From Curtobacterium ammoniigenes NBRC 101786 (GTDB taxonomy: Bacteria; Actinomycetota; Actinomycetes; Actinomycetales; Microbacteriaceae): 64,000 nucleotides of DNA. Every line of letters starts with the position of its first letter. The first letter of the stretch is position 1. A program made the translations under genes and the position numbers. The stretch spans positions 186,001 to 250,000 of the forward strand of contig NZ_BCSV01000003.1 in the NCBI RefSeq assembly GCF_001571045.1, read 5' to 3'. The notes beneath the pieces were generated by a model, which was not told the origin of the DNA, searched no databases, and saw nothing but the letters and a program-made list of their open reading frames with translations. Positions 60,449 to 64,000 of this stretch are shown here, piece after piece.

Positions 60449-61858
60449 TCAGTCGCCGCGCAGGATCCGACGCAGGCGGTCGAGGCGGGGAGCGATCTCG
60501 CGCTCGAATCCGTTGCCCGTCGGCTCGTAGTACCGCGCCTCCCGAAGGGCGTCGGGAAGGTACTGCTGCGCGGCGACGCTGTGCTCCGCGTCGTGGGCAT
60601 AGACATACCCCTTGCCATGACCGAGCCGCTTTGCGCCCGGATAGTGCGCATCGCGAAGGTGCTTCGGCACGACGCCCATCCGGCCCGCTCGAACGTCGGC
60701 GATTGCCGCGTCGATGCCCGTGTACGCGGCGTTGGATTTTGGAGCGGTCGCCAGGTAGACGACCGCCTCTGCCAGTGGGATGCGTCCCTCGGGCATCCCA
60801 ATCAGTTGCACGGCCTGCGCAGCGGCGACTGCGATCGGGAGCGCCTGCGGATCTGCCATGCCGATGTCCTCGGATGCCGAGATGATCATCCGCCGCGCGA
60901 TGAACCGAGGGTCCTCGCCCGCTTCGATCATGCGGGCCAAGTAATGCAGTGCGGCATCGACGTCACTGCCCCGAACGGATTTGATGAACGCGCTGATGAC
61001 GTCATAGTGCTCGTCACCCTGACGGTCGTACCGGAGGAGAGCGCGATCCACGGCCGCGGCGACGCCGTCAGCCGTCACGATCGACGGCGGTCGGGTGCCG
61101 AGGGCCTCCGACTCGTGATCGCTATTGGGCATGTCTGGAGCGTCGAGCTCCTGCGCGGAGTGCGCGGCAGCCTCGAGCGCGGTGAGCGCACGTCGGGCAT
61201 CTCCGGATGACAGCCGAACGAGCGCCGCCCTGGCGGCGTCCTCGAGCTGCACCGAGCCGGCAAATCCGCGCTGATCGGCGACCGCACGGTCCAGGAGTAT
61301 CCCGATGTCGTCGTCGGAGAGCGGCTGCAGGGTGAGGAGGAGGGAGCGCGAGAGCAGTGGAGCGATCACGGAGAACGATGGGTTCTCGGTCGTCGCGGCG
61401 ATGAGGATGACCCACCCGTTCTCGACGCCCGGAAGCAGCGCGTCCTGTTGCGCCTTGCTGAATCGATGAATCTCATCGAGGAACAGCACCGTCGTACTGC
61501 CGTAGAGATCGCGGTGTGCGAGCGCCCGCTCCATGACCTCTCGCACATCCTTCACGCCCGCGGTCACGGCGCTCAGCTCCACGAACTCGCGACCCGACTG
61601 GCGGGCGATCGCCTGTGCCAACGTCGTCTTCCCGGTGCCGGGAGGCCCCCACAGGATCACCGAGATGCCGCCGCGGCCCTCTCGATCCCCGTTCGCCAGC
61701 TGAACGAGCGGCGATCCCGGGCCGAGAAGGTGCTGCTGCCCGGCTACTTCCGACAGTGTGACTGGCCGCATCCGGACCGCCAGCGGGACCGCGCCACTTG
61801 CGAGACCGGCGCGATCGCCGGTCGTCGGGGACCGCATGCCGGTTCGGTCTGGCGCCAT
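60449..61858 (-). CDS. rarA: Replication-associated recombination protein A (RarA/MgsA)
   Basis: AAA+ ATPase acting at stalled replication forks with single-strand-binding protein. 469 residues. Walker [19 protein letters not shown], Walker [21 protein letters not shown], sensor [10 protein letters not shown], then the family-specific [12 protein letters not shown] and C-terminal tetramerisation part with [23 protein letters not shown] at 61858, GAGG nearby; ATG at 61837 is a weaker alternative. Divergent from the cyclophilin gene with a 73 bp spacer. Confidence 0.95.
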   Translation of the reverse strand: MAPDRTGMRSPTTGDRAGLASGAVPLAVRMRPVTLSEVAGQQHLLGPGSPLVQLANGDREGRGGISVILWGPPGTGKTTLAQAIARQSGREFVELSAVTAGVKDVREVMERALAHRDLYGSTTVLFLDEIHRFSKAQQDALLPGVENGWVILIAATTENPSFSVIAPLLSRSLLLTLQPLSDDDIGILLDRAVADQRGFAGSVQLEDAARAALVRLSSGDARRALTALEAAAHSAQELDAPDMPNSDHESEALGTRPPSIVTADGVAAAVDRALLRYDRQGDEHYDVISAFIKSVRGSDVDAALHYLARMIEAGEDPRFIARRMIISASEDIGMADPQALPIAVAAAQAVQLIGMPEGRIPLAEAVVYLATAPKSNAAYTGIDAAIADVRAGRMGVVPKHLRDAHYPGAKRLGHGKGYVYAHDAEHSVAAQQYLPDALREARYYEPTGNGFEREIAPRLDRLRRILRGD

Positions 61859-61931
61859 GTCCTCATCGTAGGCAGCGCTACCGACCGTCTGGCTCCGCTC
61901 ATCGATCGGCTGGTCCGATAAGGTCTGCGCC

Positions 61932-62765
61932 GTGGCATCGAAGAATCAGAGTCGGCAGTCGCGCGAGGCGCGCGAGCGCCTTCGGCTGTACGAAGCGCGC
62001 CAAGGCCTGTTCGAAACGCAGCGGCGAAGGCGCCTGCGCGACAACATCATCGCCGGTATCGCGCTCATCGTTATCGCAGCGCTCGCGACCGGATCGCAAC
62101 TCGTGCACGGTCACCGCGCGCAGATCGCCGCGCGGGCCGCTGCATCTGCATCTGCATCTGCATCTGCCGCCGCGACCGCCTCAGCATCGGCGAGCCCAAG
62201 CGCCAGCCCGGCTGGCGACGTCGGCTCGGTACCGTCCAAGTCGATTGCACAGAATGCTGTCTGGAACGGCACGATCACGCTGAACAAGACCGTGACCCTC
62301 GGGATCCAACTCGACGGAGCGGCGGCGCCGCAAGCGGCGAGCGTCGAGATCGACCTCATTCAGAAGAACTTCTACACCGGGACGACGTGCCATCGCCTCG
62401 CCAATGCAGCCAATTTCAAGTTCCTACAGTGCGGGTCTGCGAACGGCGACGGTACGGGCGACGCTGGGTTCCAGTACGGACCGGTCGAAAACGCTCCCGC
62501 GAACGGCGTGTACCCGACGGGCACGATCGCCATCGCCCGAGGGTCATCCCTCTATTCGCAGACGACCCAGTTCTTCATCGTCTACGGCACGACGCAGCTC
62601 GACGCGTCGTCGGGCGGGTACACCGTCGTCGGCAAGGTGACCTCTGGCCTCCCACAACTGGAGGCCCAAATCACCTCCAAGGGCATCGCGAATCCCGGCG
62701 CCGACGGAACGGGCGAGCCGAAGGTGGCGACGACGATCACCGGCGCCTCCATCCACAAAGGCTGA
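61932..62765 (+). CDS. Membrane-anchored cyclophilin-type peptidyl-prolyl isomerase
   Basis: 277 residues. A basic cytoplasmic N-terminus (to about residue 37) and one transmembrane helix (38-56) are followed by an Ala/Ser/Pro linker with a hexanucleotide-repeat origin, then a cyclophilin domain (about 105-275). The linker contains ASASASASA. The domain follows the secreted actinobacterial PPIase pattern, with the catalytic-type arginine in [18 protein letters not shown] and the QFFIVYG strand. It should help folding outside the membrane. GTG start at 61932. Confidence 0.88.
   Translation: MASKNQSRQSREARERLRLYEARQGLFETQRRRRLRDNIIAGIALIVIAALATGSQLVHGHRAQIAARAAASASASASAAATASASASPSASPAGDVGSVPSKSIAQNAVWNGTITLNKTVTLGIQLDGAAAPQAASVEIDLIQKNFYTGTTCHRLANAANFKFLQCGSANGDGTGDAGFQYGPVENAPANGVYPTGTIAIARGSSLYSQTTQFFIVYGTTQLDASSGGYTVVGKVTSGLPQLEAQITSKGIANPGADGTGEPKVATTITGASIHKG
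62142..62165 (+). repeat. Hexanucleotide repeat (GCATCT)4
   Basis: Four perfect GCATCT copies inside the cyclophilin linker, encoding alternating Ala and Ser. Copy-number change would shorten or lengthen the linker by two residues per unit and keep the frame. Confidence 0.95.
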
Positions 62766-62886
62766 GGCCGCACTCCACAGCCTGGAGCGATCCGGTCGAC
62801 TCCCCCGACCCGTGCAATAGGCTGACAGTCTGACCGGCCGACGGCGACCGTCGGCGAGCACCACGACCACGATCGAGGCGAGACCT

Positions 62887-64000
62887 GTGGCATCTGACGA
62901 AGCAACCTCCTGGGGCCGCGTGGACGACTCCGGCATCGTCTACGTGCGCTACGGCGACGACGAACGCGTCGTCGGCGAGTACCCGGATGCCTCCCCGGAC
63001 GAAGCCCTGGCCTATTACGCGCGCAAGTTCGCCGACCTCGAGGGCCAGGTGCGAATTGCCGAGCAGCGGGCGAAGGGAGGCGGAGCCTCCCCATCGGACG
63101 TCGCGCGCTCCATCGAACATTTGCGACAGCTTCTGCGCGAGGCCAAGGTCGTCGGGGACATTCGTTCCCTCGAGACGCGCGTCGAGTCGCTCGGTTCGCA
63201 GCTCGGCGAGCTCAGCGAAGCGCAGGCACAGCAGGCGCAGCAGGCGATGACCGAAGCCCTGGCGTACCGGACATCCCTCGTCGAAGAGGCTGAAGCGCTC
63301 GCAGCAGTCGATCCGGCGCGTGCGCAGTGGAAACAGATCACCGCGCAGTTGGACGACATCTTCAGCCGTTGGCAGGAACATCAGCGAACCGGGCCGCGGA
63401 TCCCGAAGAACGACGCGAACGATCTCTGGAAGCGGTTCCGGACGGCGCGAGCGACGGTCGACCAGCACCGTCGCGCGTTCTACGCCGATCTCGACGCGAC
63501 GCACCGCGACGCACGCTCGCGCAAGCAGGAGCTCGTCGACCGAGCGGAAGCGCTCGCCCCGCGGGGATCCGAAGCGATTCCGGCGTACCGCGAGCTGCTC
63601 GACGCCTGGAAGTCCGCAGGACGGGCGGGCAAACGCTACGACGATGCGCTCTGGGCCAGGTTCAAGGCCGCTGGAGACGTGCTCTTCGCACAGAAGCACG
63701 AGGAGTCCGCGCGTGAGAACGCCGAGTACAGCGCGAACCTGGACGTCAAGCTCGCCCTGCTCACCGAAGCGGAGGCGCTCCTCACCGAAACGGAGCCCGC
63801 CGCCGCTCGGCGCGCCCTCGGCGAGATCCAGACCCGCTGGGATGCGGCCGGCCGGGTGCCGCGCGACCAGGTCCGCCGCATCGAAGATCGGCTGCGCACC
63901 GTTGAGAATCACGTTCGCAAGCTCGAAGAAGACCACTGGCGAGCCTCCGACCCCGAGCGTCAGGCGCGGACAACCGGATTGGCCTCCCAACTCGAGGATG
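62887..64000 (+). CDS. DUF349 domain protein, 3' end outside window
   Basis: A helical protein whose frame is open to the window edge (371 codons visible). After an N-terminal strand region WGRVDDSGIVYVRYGDDERV, long coiled-coil helices and repeated DUF349 units of about 70-75 residues begin near residue 150, each with a tryptophan followed by a polar helix, such as QLDDIFSRWQEH and LDAWKSAGRAG and IQTRWDAAGRVPRD. The function of the family is unknown. Start GTG at 62887 with GAGG upstream; it lies 121 bp after the cyclophilin gene. Confidence 0.9.
   Translation, partial: MASDEATSWGRVDDSGIVYVRYGDDERVVGEYPDASPDEALAYYARKFADLEGQVRIAEQRAKGGGASPSDVARSIEHLRQLLREAKVVGDIRSLETRVESLGSQLGELSEAQAQQAQQAMTEALAYRTSLVEEAEALAAVDPARAQWKQITAQLDDIFSRWQEHQRTGPRIPKNDANDLWKRFRTARATVDQHRRAFYADLDATHRDARSRKQELVDRAEALAPRGSEAIPAYRELLDAWKSAGRAGKRYDDALWARFKAAGDVLFAQKHEESARENAEYSANLDVKLALLTEAEALLTETEPAAARRALGEIQTRWDAAGRVPRDQVRRIEDRLRTVENHVRKLEEDHWRASDPERQARTTGLASQLED

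Overview
This window is a gene-dense stretch of chromosome from a high-GC actinobacterium, most likely of the order Micrococcales and probably family Microbacteriaceae. The evidence is the strongly GC-rich third codon positions, many GTG starts, actinobacterial family versions (PdtaR-type ANTAR regulator, mIHF, PriA without helicase motifs, zinc-less S4) and a gene order matching the conserved actinobacterial backbone. The species cannot be named from the sequence alone. I see no prophage, insertion sequence, CRISPR array, rRNA or origin. All but three complete genes and one partial gene lie on the minus strand, so the layout below follows transcription from the right end leftwards.

Right end (about 64.0-53 kb): a DUF349 protein and a membrane-anchored cyclophilin are on the plus strand. 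The minus-strand run then begins: rarA, rpsD, a 62-residue membrane protein, alaS, ruvX, mltG, and the shikimate genes aroC-aroK-aroB. Middle (about 51-36 kb): a UbiB/AarF-type kinase, efp, nusB, then the de novo pyrimidine operon pyrR-pyrB-pyrC-(PH-like membrane protein)-carA-carB-pyrF. The operon is preceded by a recognisable PyrR-binding leader hairpin that also covers the pyrR ribosome binding site. It runs on without a break into a fused mIHF-guanylate kinase gene, rpoZ, metK and priA. Left-middle (about 35-14 kb): fmt, rsmB, rpe, then a merged histidine/tryptophan block (hisE-hisG-hisF-hisI-trpE-two small membrane proteins-trpC-trpB-trpA), lgt, glutamate synthase gltB-gltD, pyk, a ferritin-like/VIT1 fusion, tRNA-Leu(CAA) and the ANTAR regulator gene. 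Left end (about 13-0 kb): a divergent hotdog thioesterase, polA, a DUF885 protein, rpsA and coaE. Then comes a three-gene accessory patch (alpha/beta hydrolase, acyl-CoA-ligase-like enzyme, MFS transporter), and finally uvrB, which runs off the window.

Functionally the window covers nucleotide synthesis (pyrimidines, GMP kinase), chorismate-to-tryptophan and histidine synthesis with glutamate supply, translation (S1, S4, AlaRS, EF-P, Fmt, tRNA-Leu) and DNA maintenance (UvrB, PolA, RarA, RuvX, PriA). Many neighbours overlap by 4 bases (ATGA/GTGA), so translational coupling is the rule.

No spectacular new system is visible. The points most worth a second look are the mIHF-guanylate kinase fusion, an Lgt with several altered signature residues, the PyrR leader, a structured leader before gltB, genes missing from conserved positions (coaBC, aroE), and the uncharacterised membrane proteins inside the trp and pyr operons.
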